Numbered from the stretch's first letter, positions 44,787-54,835 are shown. The stretch is DNA of 64,000 nucleotides from Nostoc parmelioides FACHB-3921 (GCF_014696625.1 NZ_JACJQL010000012.1:62001-126000), one strand, 5' to 3'. Translations and numbers: made by a program. The notes: generated from the sequence alone by a model not told the origin.

Positions 44787-45782
44787 ATGTTGCCAGAAAA
44801 ACATCTACAGCGTAAACGAGAGGCTTTACAAGAACAATACGATATTTCTAGCGAGAAGTTATTGGAACTCAGGCGCAACTATGCCATTGAAGTGGACGTT
44901 TCCGTTCGTTTCAAGTTAGTCAAGCAAATTGAGCAACTGGAAGCAGAACTTGATGAAGTGGCAAAACATCTTGATAGTATCGATAAAACTTCCGAGAGTG
45001 AGCGTTTATACTATGCTTTGTTAAAGTTAGGTTATCAAAATCAAATCAGATCATTTAAAAAATTTATTGACACCCAATCCATCGGTGCTTTTTTAATACA
45101 TGGCTCTTTGTATTATGGGCAACGCTGGCTATTAAATCGGTTAGCAAGAAGACACGTACCGCAGAACATTCCCAGCAAGAACGTCATCGTAGACCTCAGT
45201 CGTATTGCTCGTCAGAGTGACATAACGGCTTTGTGGCGTGAACTTAGTTCTCGTGTTGGCTTGGGTAGACAAAGCCCTGTTTCAGAAATTACCGAACGTG
45301 TTTATAAATGGTGGCAAACACAGAATGTCTTGCTAGTTTTTCATAATGTGCATATCCTACCTGAAGCTTTTCTACAAAATTTACTCCAAGATTTTTGGCT
45401 ACCGCTAGCTGTCAAAGCTAAAAACGCGGCTACTCAAGATCAGCAGTATAAGTTACTAATGTTTCTCATTGATTATGATGGCTGCGTAGATTCTTGGAAT
45501 ATGCCCTTTGTAGACAAGCTGCTTCCTACATGGAAACCAGATACTCCGGTTAAGCTACCAGTAATTACTGAGTTTTCGGAAGATGAACTAGAAAACTGGC
45601 TCTGGCAAGGATATGAAACAGAAGAACTACCTTCTGCATTGACAGCAGAAGATGTAGAACAAATAGTTCAAATAATTATGCAAAATAGCGATAATGGAAT
45701 TCCAGAACCTGTAATGGAAGAAATTTGCCGTTTATCTGGTTGTGAATGGTGTGAAGAAGAGAGAAAATGGCTGAAGCTATAA
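44787..45782 (+). CDS. coiled-coil protein with inactive STAND-like NTPase domain (VMAP-type cluster)
   Basis: This is a 331-residue protein. Residues 1-75 are a coiled coil (QREALQEQYDIS-like, then LRRNYAIEVDVSVRFKLVKQ) of the kind that opens effector-associated proteins. From about 95 an NTPase-like fold follows: AFLIHGSLYYGQRWLLNRLA has the spacing of a P-loop, but the GK[ST] is replaced by GQRW. NVLLVFHNVHIL takes the Walker B position without the acidic pair. It is therefore an inactivated STAND-like domain. A C-terminal acidic helical part follows. It overlaps the MoxR gene by 16 bases. It probably serves as adaptor or sensor in the cluster. Confidence 0.7.
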   Translation: MLPEKHLQRKREALQEQYDISSEKLLELRRNYAIEVDVSVRFKLVKQIEQLEAELDEVAKHLDSIDKTSESERLYYALLKLGYQNQIRSFKKFIDTQSIGAFLIHGSLYYGQRWLLNRLARRHVPQNIPSKNVIVDLSRIARQSDITALWRELSSRVGLGRQSPVSEITERVYKWWQTQNVLLVFHNVHILPEAFLQNLLQDFWLPLAVKAKNAATQDQQYKLLMFLIDYDGCVDSWNMPFVDKLLPTWKPDTPVKLPVITEFSEDELENWLWQGYETEELPSALTAEDVEQIVQIIMQNSDNGIPEPVMEEICRLSGCEWCEEERKWLKL

Positions 45783-46705
45783 GCAATAATCACATACCTG
45801 AATATACAGGTAAAATCCAACCCACGCTAGGAGAAAGGGGAGCAAATGGGCAACTTTTATACCCCTATCTACCGAGTCCTGAATTAATTGAAGTCGTAAA
45901 TCTGGCAATTTACCTCAAGCGACCTTTGTTACTTAAGGGAGAACCAGGTTGTGGGAAAACTCAACTAGCAAATGCTGTAGCTTACGAACTAGGTTTGAAT
46001 CTAGAAGCTTGGTACGTCAAATCGACTAGTCGGGCTAAGGACGGTTTGTATAGTTATGACGCTGTTGGCAGACTGCGAGATGCCCAACTTGCAGCATCTG
46101 GTTTACTCAGCCCAGAAAAAGTACAGAAAATTGACGAACCATCTGCCTATGTGCGCTGGGGGCCATTGGGAAGGGCATTTCTACAAGAAAAGCCGACGGT
46201 GGTGTTGATAGATGAAATTGATAAGGCAGACATTGATTTTCCCAATGATCTGCTACTAGAGTTAGACGAGCGGCGTTTTATTGTGGAAGAAACAGGTGAG
46301 CAAGTTGAGGCTAAATCAGAATCACTAGTGTTTATTACGAGTAATGATGAAAAAGATCTGCCTGATGCCTTTCTGCGTCGGTGTCTATTTCATTATGTTG
46401 AGTTTCCCAGCATGAAGCGATTAGTAGAAATTATTAACAACCATTTTCCTGTGTCACCAGAACCAGTAGTTAATAAAGCACTTGAGCGCTTTATGGAATT
46501 GCGTGATGAAATGAAAAAAGATAAAGGAGATGCCAGTAAAAGAGTTAGTACCAGTGAACTAATTGATTGGTTTCGAGTTTTACGCCGTTATCCTCAAGAT
46601 GAGATTTTAGAGAAACTGAATGGTCAACTTCCTTACCCTGGCGTACTACTAAAAAGCTGGGACGACCATCGTCGTTTTTTAGCTAATACCAGCACCAATA
46701 GTTAA
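45767..46705 (+). CDS. MoxR-type AAA+ ATPase
   Basis: This 312-residue ATPase shows LLLKGEPGCGKTQLANAVA (Walker A, about 55-73), TVVLIDEIDKADIDFPNDLLL (Walker B region, near 143-163), sensor-1 LVFITSNDEKDLPDAFLRR with the arginine finger, and a lid with VSTSELIDWFRVL. MoxR proteins act as chaperones that load or remodel vWA-domain partners. It starts at ATG 45767 inside the end of the previous gene. The vWA partner follows 76 bases later. Confidence 0.9.
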   Translation: MAEAISNNHIPEYTGKIQPTLGERGANGQLLYPYLPSPELIEVVNLAIYLKRPLLLKGEPGCGKTQLANAVAYELGLNLEAWYVKSTSRAKDGLYSYDAVGRLRDAQLAASGLLSPEKVQKIDEPSAYVRWGPLGRAFLQEKPTVVLIDEIDKADIDFPNDLLLELDERRFIVEETGEQVEAKSESLVFITSNDEKDLPDAFLRRCLFHYVEFPSMKRLVEIINNHFPVSPEPVVNKALERFMELRDEMKKDKGDASKRVSTSELIDWFRVLRRYPQDEILEKLNGQLPYPGVLLKSWDDHRRFLANTSTNS

Positions 46706-46781
46706 AAGCCTCTTGAAGAAGATACTGGATTTACAAAATAAGCTTGAGACAGAAAAATGATGATTTGTTAGGTTATGAGCA

Positions 46782-49700
46782 GTGCATGACGCAGAATTAC
46801 CTTTACTAGAACTTTTTACCAGATTACATGATGCTGGCCTGCCGCTAGGAATTGAAGAATACCAAGCTGTATTGCGGGCATTACAAGGAGGCTTTGGCAT
46901 TCCTGACAGAGAAGCCTTAGCAAGACTGTGCCGTTCACTCTGGGTAAAATCGCCAGAAGACAAGTTGTTGTTTGACTATCACTTTGATCAAGTGATGGCA
47001 ATTGATAGTTTAAATTTTCGAGATACTTCTGTTTCAAAAAGTTTAGAGACTTCCACCACCGACACATCAAGAAGTCAGCTAACCAAAAAAATACTCACAA
47101 TTTCTCCAAAAATCCGTTATGCAGTTTTGGGTGGAATGGCTTTAGTCTTACTGGGTTATGGAGGTTGGTTTTTTGGCATAAGAAAAGAGTGTCCGTACTT
47201 TACTAGCCTACCGGTAGCTGAGGCAAAAATAGACAAAGAGTACCGCTACAAAATTACTGTTTGTCAACCTCAACAAAACTCTCAACTGATGTTTTCAGCT
47301 TTAAAACTACCATCTTGGTTAAAGCTGCGAGATAACGGTAATGGAACAGCCACTCTTAGTGGTACACCTACCACAGAAGACGCTAAGTTTAGTTACCTGT
47401 GGAATTTTCAAGGAAAGCAGCTAGCGAAACTAAAAATAGGTAATGATAGCTCTCAATTAAAGTTTAGTCCCGATGGAAAATACTTTGCTAATTTCTACCA
47501 GGGCAAAATCATTATATGGAATTTAAAGGGTGAACAGCTAGCAGAATTCAAAAATGAAGGCTCAGTCCCATATTATACCTTTAGTGCTGATAGCCAAAGG
47601 CTGGCGATCGCATCTGATAATGAGTATCTTCGACAATTCGATTTTCAAGGTAATCTACTCAAACAAATAAAGTTACAAGCCGAACCTCAATTTAGTCCCG
47701 ATGGTGATTACTTTGTTGAAATTGTAGGGAAAAACAGAGACACTATTGTTTTACGGGATCTTGACGGCAGACAAATTGCCAAATGGCCAGGTCTAAAAGC
47801 TGTATTTGCATCAAAACGCCAGTATCTTGCCACTTATGACTACACCTCACGGCAAAAGACTGTTCGATTATGGGATTTTCAAGGTCATAAAATATCAGAA
47901 TTTAGCCCGGAACAATCGTTTGATAATATCAACTTTATTGATAATGACCGCTATATTATAGCTAGTTCTTATAATTATGAAAACCAAAGTTATGTCCACA
48001 AGTTTAGTTTATGGGATATTGATAAAAAAGAATTAACTAAACGAAAAGCAGTAAGTAAAAATTATTATAGTAATAACGATGCTATTAGCCCTAACGGTCA
48101 GTATTTTGCTACTACATTATCAAATACCACCCTTCGCTTGTGGAATCTTAGAGGTGAACAAATAGCTGAACTACCATCTCAGAGGGATTTAGCTGATAAT
48201 CCATTGGTTTTTAGTAATGATGGTAATTACTTTGCCACATTTCCTAAAATTCGGGATGGAAGTTTATCTGTACCAAATACAATTATTAACTTATGGGATG
48301 TTAAAGGTAATTCAGTCACTAATATTAAATCTAATCAACAATTTAGTGATGTAATCTTGAGCAGAAATGCTGATTATATAGCTACTCTTCCCTTAAAGAC
48401 TTCTGTTGCTCTATGGAACAAAAACGGAGATGATTTCTTAGAAATTAAACCCCAAGCAGAAATATTAAAAAACGAAAATTTGAAAGATTATTTACTTAGA
48501 ATAAGGTTATTAAATGACATTTTAAATGACATTGATTATATATATAGTAACCCCAGGTACATAAATGAATATTTACGTAAACATAGAGATTTTCGGTATA
48601 GTCTCTTACAAGATAAAAATTTTATAAATAAGTATATCAAAGATATTATATCCAAAAATGAAGTTATAGATGATGTTACTTTCAGTAATGATAAAAAAAA
48701 TATTATTACTGTAACTAACAGTGGCATAGTTCATATATGGAATTTATTAAACGGTAAATTACTGTCAACATTAAACTCTCAAGGTTCTGCAAAAATTAGT
48801 CCTGATGGACAATATATTACAACTACCGCCAATGATAATGTAGTCAAACTCTTTAATTTGCTGGGAAGGCAAATCGCTACCATACAGCATCAGGGTAGGG
48901 TTGACTATGTTCGCTTCAGTAAACTTGGTAGGCACTTAAATACAGTTTCACAATCGAGGATAACTCAGACTTGGGATATTAAGGGTAATCAACTAGCAAA
49001 ATTAGAATTACACAATACAAATAATATCTTTTACAGGCAAGATGGCAATTATTTTGTCGATATTGCCAAAGATGGCTCTGCCCGATTGTATAATAATCAA
49101 GGTAAACTGATAACCATATTAAAGTCACAAAGTCCAATCTTTAATATCATTTTTTACCAAGATAATCAAATAATAAATACTTATTCAAAAGATGGTAGTG
49201 TTAGCCTATGGAATTATCAAGGTACTCAACTTGCGTCATTAAAATCATCTAAATTAATCGTTAAAATAATTTTTAGTCCAGATAATAAACTAATGGCTGC
49301 CCGTTTAGAAGATGGCTCTGTTAGTTTATGGGATGTCAGAGGAAATAAATTAGCGTCTTTAAATTCATCTAAGTTAATCAACAACATAGAATTTAGTCCT
49401 GATAGTCAGACGATAGCTACTAGGTTAGAAGATGGCTCGGTTATTTTATGGGACAAAAGAGGGAATAAATTAGCATCATTAAATTCATCTAAGTCAATCA
49501 CTAATATAGAATTTAGTCCTGATAGCCAAAAAATCGCAACTATCTCAGAAGATAGAACTATCAGTTTATGGAATATTAACGGAAAAGTAATAACAAAATT
49601 CAAAATAGATGTAGCCTATCGTGACATAACCTTTAGTCCTGATAGTAAAATCCTCATATTAGATGATAGTTACTACTCTAATAATGTTAGTTTTTTGGAT

Positions 49701-52304
49701 TTAAGAACAAACAAACTAGAGAAATTCCAACTTAATTATTTCGGTGCAAAGAAAAAATATTTTGTCAATATAACAACTGATAAGATAGTCTATCTTTGGG
49801 ACTTCACAGGAAAGCAGCTAGCGAAAATATCACCTTCGGCAATAGTTAAGAATGTTGAATTTAGTTATGTTCAAAAGTATATTATTTTTACTTTAAAAAA
49901 CAATACTATTGAGATATGGGATTTTAAAGGAAATAAAATAGGAGCATTACAACCGAACAAAAAAATTAACCGCATTGAATTTAGCCGCAATGGAAAAAAC
50001 CTAGCCACGATTAATTACGATGAAAAAGTTATTAATCTATGGAGTATTAAAGGTGAAAAAATCGCTGACATACCATCTCCTTATAATTATTATGGTGCAG
50101 TAAGATTTAGTAAAGATGGTAAAAGTTTAGCAGTATATTCTAATTATTTCTATTTTAGTCAAGGTTATTCTGTTTATTTATGGGATATAAAGGGTAATCC
50201 AATAGCGGAAATAAAGTCAGAAGGTGAGGTTAAGTTTAGCCCTGACAACAAGTTTTTCACAACAGTATCCAAAGATAAAGCTGTAGAAATATGGGATTTT
50301 CAAGGCAACAAATTAGCAGTTTTACGCAACCAAGGTTGGCTGAATGCGGTCGAATGGAGCCAAGACGGACGAAATTTGACCACCAATGCAATTATTAGCA
50401 ATGCTCACCTGTGGGATTTTCAAGGTAATCAGCTAGGAAAGTTGCCATTTGAGAATCGGATTAATCCAGAGCGCGAAAAGTATGAATTTAGCCCCAATGG
50501 CGAACACTTAATTACATTGCCCGATAATGACGCATCGGCAAGTGATGAAACCAAGAAAATTGCCCGGTTGTGGAGTTTGAAAGGAAATCAACCCGCAGTA
50601 GATTTATCCTATCAAGGTAAGTTCAATGATAAAGATTTTAGTCCTGATGGGCTTCATATTGCCACTGCATCTGGAGATGGTGCAGTTCGCCTGTGGGATA
50701 TACAGGGAAATTTAGTTAAAGTTTTCTGGCATCAACGTCCTGTAGAAACCGTGCGCTTTAGCTTAGATGCAAAAAATCTGCTTACTGTGACAGCAGACGG
50801 AGTTGGACGTATTTGGGATTTGCGGGGAAATCTGGTGGCGGAACTCAAACATAGAGGGTTAATCGAGCGTTTAGAATTTAGCCCCAATCAGCAAAATTTG
50901 CTCACTATTTCACAAGATGAAATCGTTCAACTGTGGAATTTATCCGACCAAAAATCTATAGACTTAAAGCATCGAGGCAAAATTTCTAGCATTGTTTTTA
51001 GTCTTGATGGCCAGACCATTGCTACTAATTCACAGGATAATGTGGCTCGGCTTTGGAATCTCCAAGGAAAATCTATAGCGGAGTTAAAACATCCAGATTG
51101 GGTGAAAACTATTATCTTTAGTAAAGATGGCAAGTATCTGATAAGTACGGTAGACCATACTGCGCGGGTGTGGAATCTCAAAGGTAGGCAGTTGGCAGAG
51201 TTATCTCATCCAGGTCAAGTGGCTGGGGAAATGACCTTCAGCCCGGATGGACAACATTTAATAACTAACTCCTATGACCATAGTCACAAGGTAGTACTAC
51301 AAGTTACAGGGGCAAAGCGTGAAAAATCTACCCAATCGTTTACCATTACAACGACTACCGACTCAGGTGGGAGGGCAAATACAAGTAACCTCTCAGGGTT
51401 ACTAGCAGCCGGGTTACTTTGGAGTAGTGTATTACTCATGGGGCTGTCGGGAAGTTATGTACTGTTCAAATGGTTATTAGAACGGCGCAATCAGGAATCT
51501 TTACAATCTGGGAGTCCTCCAGACGGTTCGACTCCTCCTGTAACTAATGATTACTCTAATGAAACTGATGATGAGCTACAGGTGGCTCAGGCGGTAAGAC
51601 ATACGGCTCGTAATAGTGCAGAACTTACTCAACGCCCTTTTGCTGCTGGTGATGAGTATTTTCCAGTGACTCGCAGGCAAATGAAACAAAGTTGGCGTTA
51701 TCTGCGCCAGTTTGTTCGCCAAGGATTGCCCACAGAGCTAGATATAGAAGCTACGGTCAAGGAAGTAAGTCGTCATGGTTTTCTGCTCAAACCAGTTTTA
51801 GTCCCTCGTCGAGTAAACCGTACGGAATTGCTATTGCTCATAGATCAAGACGGTTCGATGATTCCGTTTCATTTCTTATCACGGCAGTTAGCAGAAACAG
51901 CTTTACATGGTGGTCGTTTAGCTAAAACCAGCGTTTACTACTTCCGCAACTGTCCTCACCAACATCTTTACCATGACCCACATCACCAAGAAGCGGAAAC
52001 GGTTAATGATGTACTGGCTTCCATCCATGAATATACTAGCGTGATGATCTTTAGTGATGGGGGGGTAGCTCGCCGAGGTATTTCTCCAGAACGAGTAGAA
52101 ATGACTACCATATTCTTAGAGAAATTGAAACAACGGGTACGTTACATTGTGTGGCTAAATCCCATACCGCGATCGCGCTGGCATGATACAACTGCTGAGG
52201 AAATTGCCAAACTTGTTCCTATGTTTGAGTTTAATCGTCGAAGCCTCCATGAAGCCATTAATGTTTTACGTGGCAAACCAGCCCATTCTTTAACCCAACT
52301 CTAA
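46782..52304 (+). CDS. giant WD40-repeat membrane protein with terminal vWA-like domain
   Basis: This is a 1840-residue protein. Residues 1-75 resemble the CoxE/vWA N-terminal helix set (LFTRLHDAGLPLGIEEYQAV, LWVKSPEDKLLFDYHFDQV). A membrane helix lies at about 113-134, then an Ig/He_PIG-like fold (to about 200), then about 30 WD40-type repeats (to about 1510), each ending in variants of SLWD or RLWN. A second membrane helix lies at about 1538-1566. The C-terminal vWA-like domain (about 1675-1840) shows ELLLLIDQDGSMIPFH (MIDAS-like DxDGS) and VMIFSDGG. The GTG at 46782 is the only start: an in-frame TGA is 4 bases before. It is the vWA member of the cluster. Confidence 0.82.
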   Translation: MHDAELPLLELFTRLHDAGLPLGIEEYQAVLRALQGGFGIPDREALARLCRSLWVKSPEDKLLFDYHFDQVMAIDSLNFRDTSVSKSLETSTTDTSRSQLTKKILTISPKIRYAVLGGMALVLLGYGGWFFGIRKECPYFTSLPVAEAKIDKEYRYKITVCQPQQNSQLMFSALKLPSWLKLRDNGNGTATLSGTPTTEDAKFSYLWNFQGKQLAKLKIGNDSSQLKFSPDGKYFANFYQGKIIIWNLKGEQLAEFKNEGSVPYYTFSADSQRLAIASDNEYLRQFDFQGNLLKQIKLQAEPQFSPDGDYFVEIVGKNRDTIVLRDLDGRQIAKWPGLKAVFASKRQYLATYDYTSRQKTVRLWDFQGHKISEFSPEQSFDNINFIDNDRYIIASSYNYENQSYVHKFSLWDIDKKELTKRKAVSKNYYSNNDAISPNGQYFATTLSNTTLRLWNLRGEQIAELPSQRDLADNPLVFSNDGNYFATFPKIRDGSLSVPNTIINLWDVKGNSVTNIKSNQQFSDVILSRNADYIATLPLKTSVALWNKNGDDFLEIKPQAEILKNENLKDYLLRIRLLNDILNDIDYIYSNPRYINEYLRKHRDFRYSLLQDKNFINKYIKDIISKNEVIDDVTFSNDKKNIITVTNSGIVHIWNLLNGKLLSTLNSQGSAKISPDGQYITTTANDNVVKLFNLLGRQIATIQHQGRVDYVRFSKLGRHLNTVSQSRITQTWDIKGNQLAKLELHNTNNIFYRQDGNYFVDIAKDGSARLYNNQGKLITILKSQSPIFNIIFYQDNQIINTYSKDGSVSLWNYQGTQLASLKSSKLIVKIIFSPDNKLMAARLEDGSVSLWDVRGNKLASLNSSKLINNIEFSPDSQTIATRLEDGSVILWDKRGNKLASLNSSKSITNIEFSPDSQKIATISEDRTISLWNINGKVITKFKIDVAYRDITFSPDSKILILDDSYYSNNVSFLDLRTNKLEKFQLNYFGAKKKYFVNITTDKIVYLWDFTGKQLAKISPSAIVKNVEFSYVQKYIIFTLKNNTIEIWDFKGNKIGALQPNKKINRIEFSRNGKNLATINYDEKVINLWSIKGEKIADIPSPYNYYGAVRFSKDGKSLAVYSNYFYFSQGYSVYLWDIKGNPIAEIKSEGEVKFSPDNKFFTTVSKDKAVEIWDFQGNKLAVLRNQGWLNAVEWSQDGRNLTTNAIISNAHLWDFQGNQLGKLPFENRINPEREKYEFSPNGEHLITLPDNDASASDETKKIARLWSLKGNQPAVDLSYQGKFNDKDFSPDGLHIATASGDGAVRLWDIQGNLVKVFWHQRPVETVRFSLDAKNLLTVTADGVGRIWDLRGNLVAELKHRGLIERLEFSPNQQNLLTISQDEIVQLWNLSDQKSIDLKHRGKISSIVFSLDGQTIATNSQDNVARLWNLQGKSIAELKHPDWVKTIIFSKDGKYLISTVDHTARVWNLKGRQLAELSHPGQVAGEMTFSPDGQHLITNSYDHSHKVVLQVTGAKREKSTQSFTITTTTDSGGRANTSNLSGLLAAGLLWSSVLLMGLSGSYVLFKWLLERRNQESLQSGSPPDGSTPPVTNDYSNETDDELQVAQAVRHTARNSAELTQRPFAAGDEYFPVTRRQMKQSWRYLRQFVRQGLPTELDIEATVKEVSRHGFLLKPVLVPRRVNRTELLLLIDQDGSMIPFHFLSRQLAETALHGGRLAKTSVYYFRNCPHQHLYHDPHHQEAETVNDVLASIHEYTSVMIFSDGGVARRGISPERVEMTTIFLEKLKQRVRYIVWLNPIPRSRWHDTTAEEIAKLVPMFEFNRRSLHEAINVLRGKPAHSLTQL

Positions 52305-52340
52305 CTATTATGGATTTTACTAAGCAGGGTACTGCCTCAG

Positions 52341-54821
52341 ATGAAACCGGAAATTGTAGATCGGCGCATTGCGTTGTTTGAAAAAAACTTTGGCAAACCA
52401 CATTTATATTTGGCTTATCATGCTGCCTTTCCTCTGGCTTTAACGCCAGAGTTAATATATCGCTTATGGGCAAACTTTCAAAGAGACATTCATGGGCAAT
52501 CTTTAAATATTCCCTGGGTTGCTGTAGGAGATTTTCTGCTGTCGAGTTTGTGTGAAGAAGTGGGACATGAACTCTACGAAATAAATATGTCAGTCCGCAA
52601 TGAGTTGTTACGAAAACTCAAAGCCGAACCAAAGTTTGGCATAGAGCGAATTAATCAACTCTCGGATTTTTTATTAGAGTATGTACGGCAACAGATATTA
52701 AGTGACGATCCCGACACACAAAACTTTGCCAAAACTCTGCAATGGACAGCCTTAGCATATACTAAACCCACAGAAGTCGCCCGGCAGATAGCTCTCACTT
52801 TTCGCCATCTGGAAATTTTGTCTGTACGAAGCGATCGCCTAAACCATACTGAATTGGTACGTATGGCATCTCTAGTAGAGACATTCGCTGAACCTTTGGC
52901 AGAAGCCCAGTTAGCACCGCTAGTAACTTATGCTCGTGGGATGGCACGGTTTGCTCATGGTGATCTAGAGGGAGCTACGGCTCAAATTGGCACGGTTGCT
53001 GAAGCCGGCAAGATTCAGGTTGCTGGTGTAGACATCCCAATTCCGGAAAAAATTCAAGAAAATTTGGACGATGCCAGTCCCCCAGAAGGGCTTGATTTTC
53101 GAGGACAGAATCTGCGCGGACGTTCCTTTAGAGGTCAAAATCTGGCACGAGCCAACTTTAGTCGTAGTGATATTCGCAGCGTAGATTTTAGTAATGCCAT
53201 TCTTACAGGCGCAAACTTCCGGTATGCCCAAGCAGGATTGCAAAGCTATTGGGCTGTAGGGCTGATGTTGTGTGCCTTCTTGCTATCAGCTTTATCAGGT
53301 ATGGCATCCGGGTTTGCGGGTTGGATCTGGGGATGGGAGTTCAACGCAGGCGGATCTGCTATGGCGATTGGTATTGCTAGCTTGATAGCTCTGGTAGTTG
53401 TATTTGTGGTTACTTTTCGTCGCGGCATAGACAACAGATCAGGAGCATTCGCCTTGTCTGTGATGGGAACAACAGCGATCGCCAGCTTTGAGTTTTTGAG
53501 TTTATATGCAGTTTTACCGGAAGTTGTCCGGTCTGGTAATCCAATTTTACAGGCGATCGCCTTTGCTATTCCCATAGCCTTGGGGTTAGCCTCATCTGCT
53601 ATGAGTGATCGTTGGCAAATACGAACCTTACCCATAACTTTGATAGCGTTAGCAGGTGGGACTGGGTTAGGAATTATTAGTAGCGTTTGGTTTTGGTTAT
53701 TGCAGAATCCTACAATTCAAATTGCTTTGGCCACTTTGGCTGTAAATTTGGTGATAGCCGGCTCTGGAGCCATAGCTATAGTTAAGAGTGCTGCTTGGAT
53801 GAGAAATGGAGCCACCCTGGGATCTGTGGCAGCAACCTTCTTATTAACCAGTTTGTGGTTAATTAATTTACTATCCTCTTTAGATATAACTTGGATAACA
53901 GCCGTCTTAGCTGGAATTATTGCTCTGGCTTTATCATGGGCTAGTGTTATTACTTTGGCCTTGGCTGTTAATCTAGTAACGGCTGAAATTGAGCATCGAA
54001 TATTTGCCAGAGCCTGGATTTTAGCAGCCTTTTTATTGGGAATTTTGATTTTATCTTCGATTCTAATTTTAGGTGGTCTACGGATTTATCCACCATTCAA
54101 AGTCATCGAAGATGTACCAATGATTATAATCACAATCATCGTCATTGCAGTTCTAGCAATGATTATCGTTCAACTTAGTCTTGATAGCAATACTCGATTT
54201 ACTGCTATTGGCAAGTTTGTGAGTCTACTCCCAACTACAGCAGGTACTAGCTTTCACGGCGCTGACTTAGCAAATGCCGATTTTACCCAAGCAATTGTTA
54301 GAAGTGTAGATTTTAGAGGAGCAAATATTTCTCAAACTTGCTGGGTACATACTAAAAGACTTGATTATGCCTCCACAGAAGGAACTTATTTAGTAAATCC
54401 TCAAGTCCGACAATTAGTTATTAATAAGATAGGAAATAATCAAAAATTTGATTATCTGGACTTACAAGGGATTAATCTAGATGGAGCAAATTTAGCTGAT
54501 GCTAGCTTTATTGGTACAAATTTACGTGCAGCTAATTTGCGAAACGCAGATCTTTCCCGAACCAAGTTAATTGATACTATTTTAGACCAAGCAGATTTGA
54601 CGGGCGCTTTTTTAACAGGTGCTTACCTACAAAACTCAAAAATTACAAATTTAACTCGGTTGGAAAATGTAGTGTGTAGTTATATTTTTACAAGGTTACC
54701 CAGTACAAAAAATCCTAATCCTGCTCGTCAACCAGAGGAATTAGAAAAAAACTTTACTTCAGAAGAATTTACCATTTTTATTCAGAGCTTGATTAATCAT
54801 GAAAACTCTCCCTCTGCATAA
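52341..54821 (+). CDS. multi-spanning pentapeptide protein of the VMAP-type cluster
   Basis: This is an 826-residue protein. Residues 1-240 match a domain often found after MoxR/vWA genes in cyanobacteria: FGKPHLYLAYHAAFPLALTP, WVAVGDFLLSSLCEEVGHEL, LVRMASLVETFAEPLAEAQ and YARGMARFAHGDLEGA. Pentapeptide repeats lie at about 253-300. About ten membrane helices follow (302-615). Then a second pentapeptide block (634-770: ANLADASFIGTNLRAANLRN). The start is the ATG at 52341, 37 bases after the vWA gene. It may be the membrane effector or scaffold of the system. Confidence 0.8.
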   Translation: MKPEIVDRRIALFEKNFGKPHLYLAYHAAFPLALTPELIYRLWANFQRDIHGQSLNIPWVAVGDFLLSSLCEEVGHELYEINMSVRNELLRKLKAEPKFGIERINQLSDFLLEYVRQQILSDDPDTQNFAKTLQWTALAYTKPTEVARQIALTFRHLEILSVRSDRLNHTELVRMASLVETFAEPLAEAQLAPLVTYARGMARFAHGDLEGATAQIGTVAEAGKIQVAGVDIPIPEKIQENLDDASPPEGLDFRGQNLRGRSFRGQNLARANFSRSDIRSVDFSNAILTGANFRYAQAGLQSYWAVGLMLCAFLLSALSGMASGFAGWIWGWEFNAGGSAMAIGIASLIALVVVFVVTFRRGIDNRSGAFALSVMGTTAIASFEFLSLYAVLPEVVRSGNPILQAIAFAIPIALGLASSAMSDRWQIRTLPITLIALAGGTGLGIISSVWFWLLQNPTIQIALATLAVNLVIAGSGAIAIVKSAAWMRNGATLGSVAATFLLTSLWLINLLSSLDITWITAVLAGIIALALSWASVITLALAVNLVTAEIEHRIFARAWILAAFLLGILILSSILILGGLRIYPPFKVIEDVPMIIITIIVIAVLAMIIVQLSLDSNTRFTAIGKFVSLLPTTAGTSFHGADLANADFTQAIVRSVDFRGANISQTCWVHTKRLDYASTEGTYLVNPQVRQLVINKIGNNQKFDYLDLQGINLDGANLADASFIGTNLRAANLRNADLSRTKLIDTILDQADLTGAFLTGAYLQNSKITNLTRLENVVCSYIFTRLPSTKNPNPARQPEELEKNFTSEEFTIFIQSLINHENSPSA

Positions 54822-54835
54822 AATTAATTTTGAAA

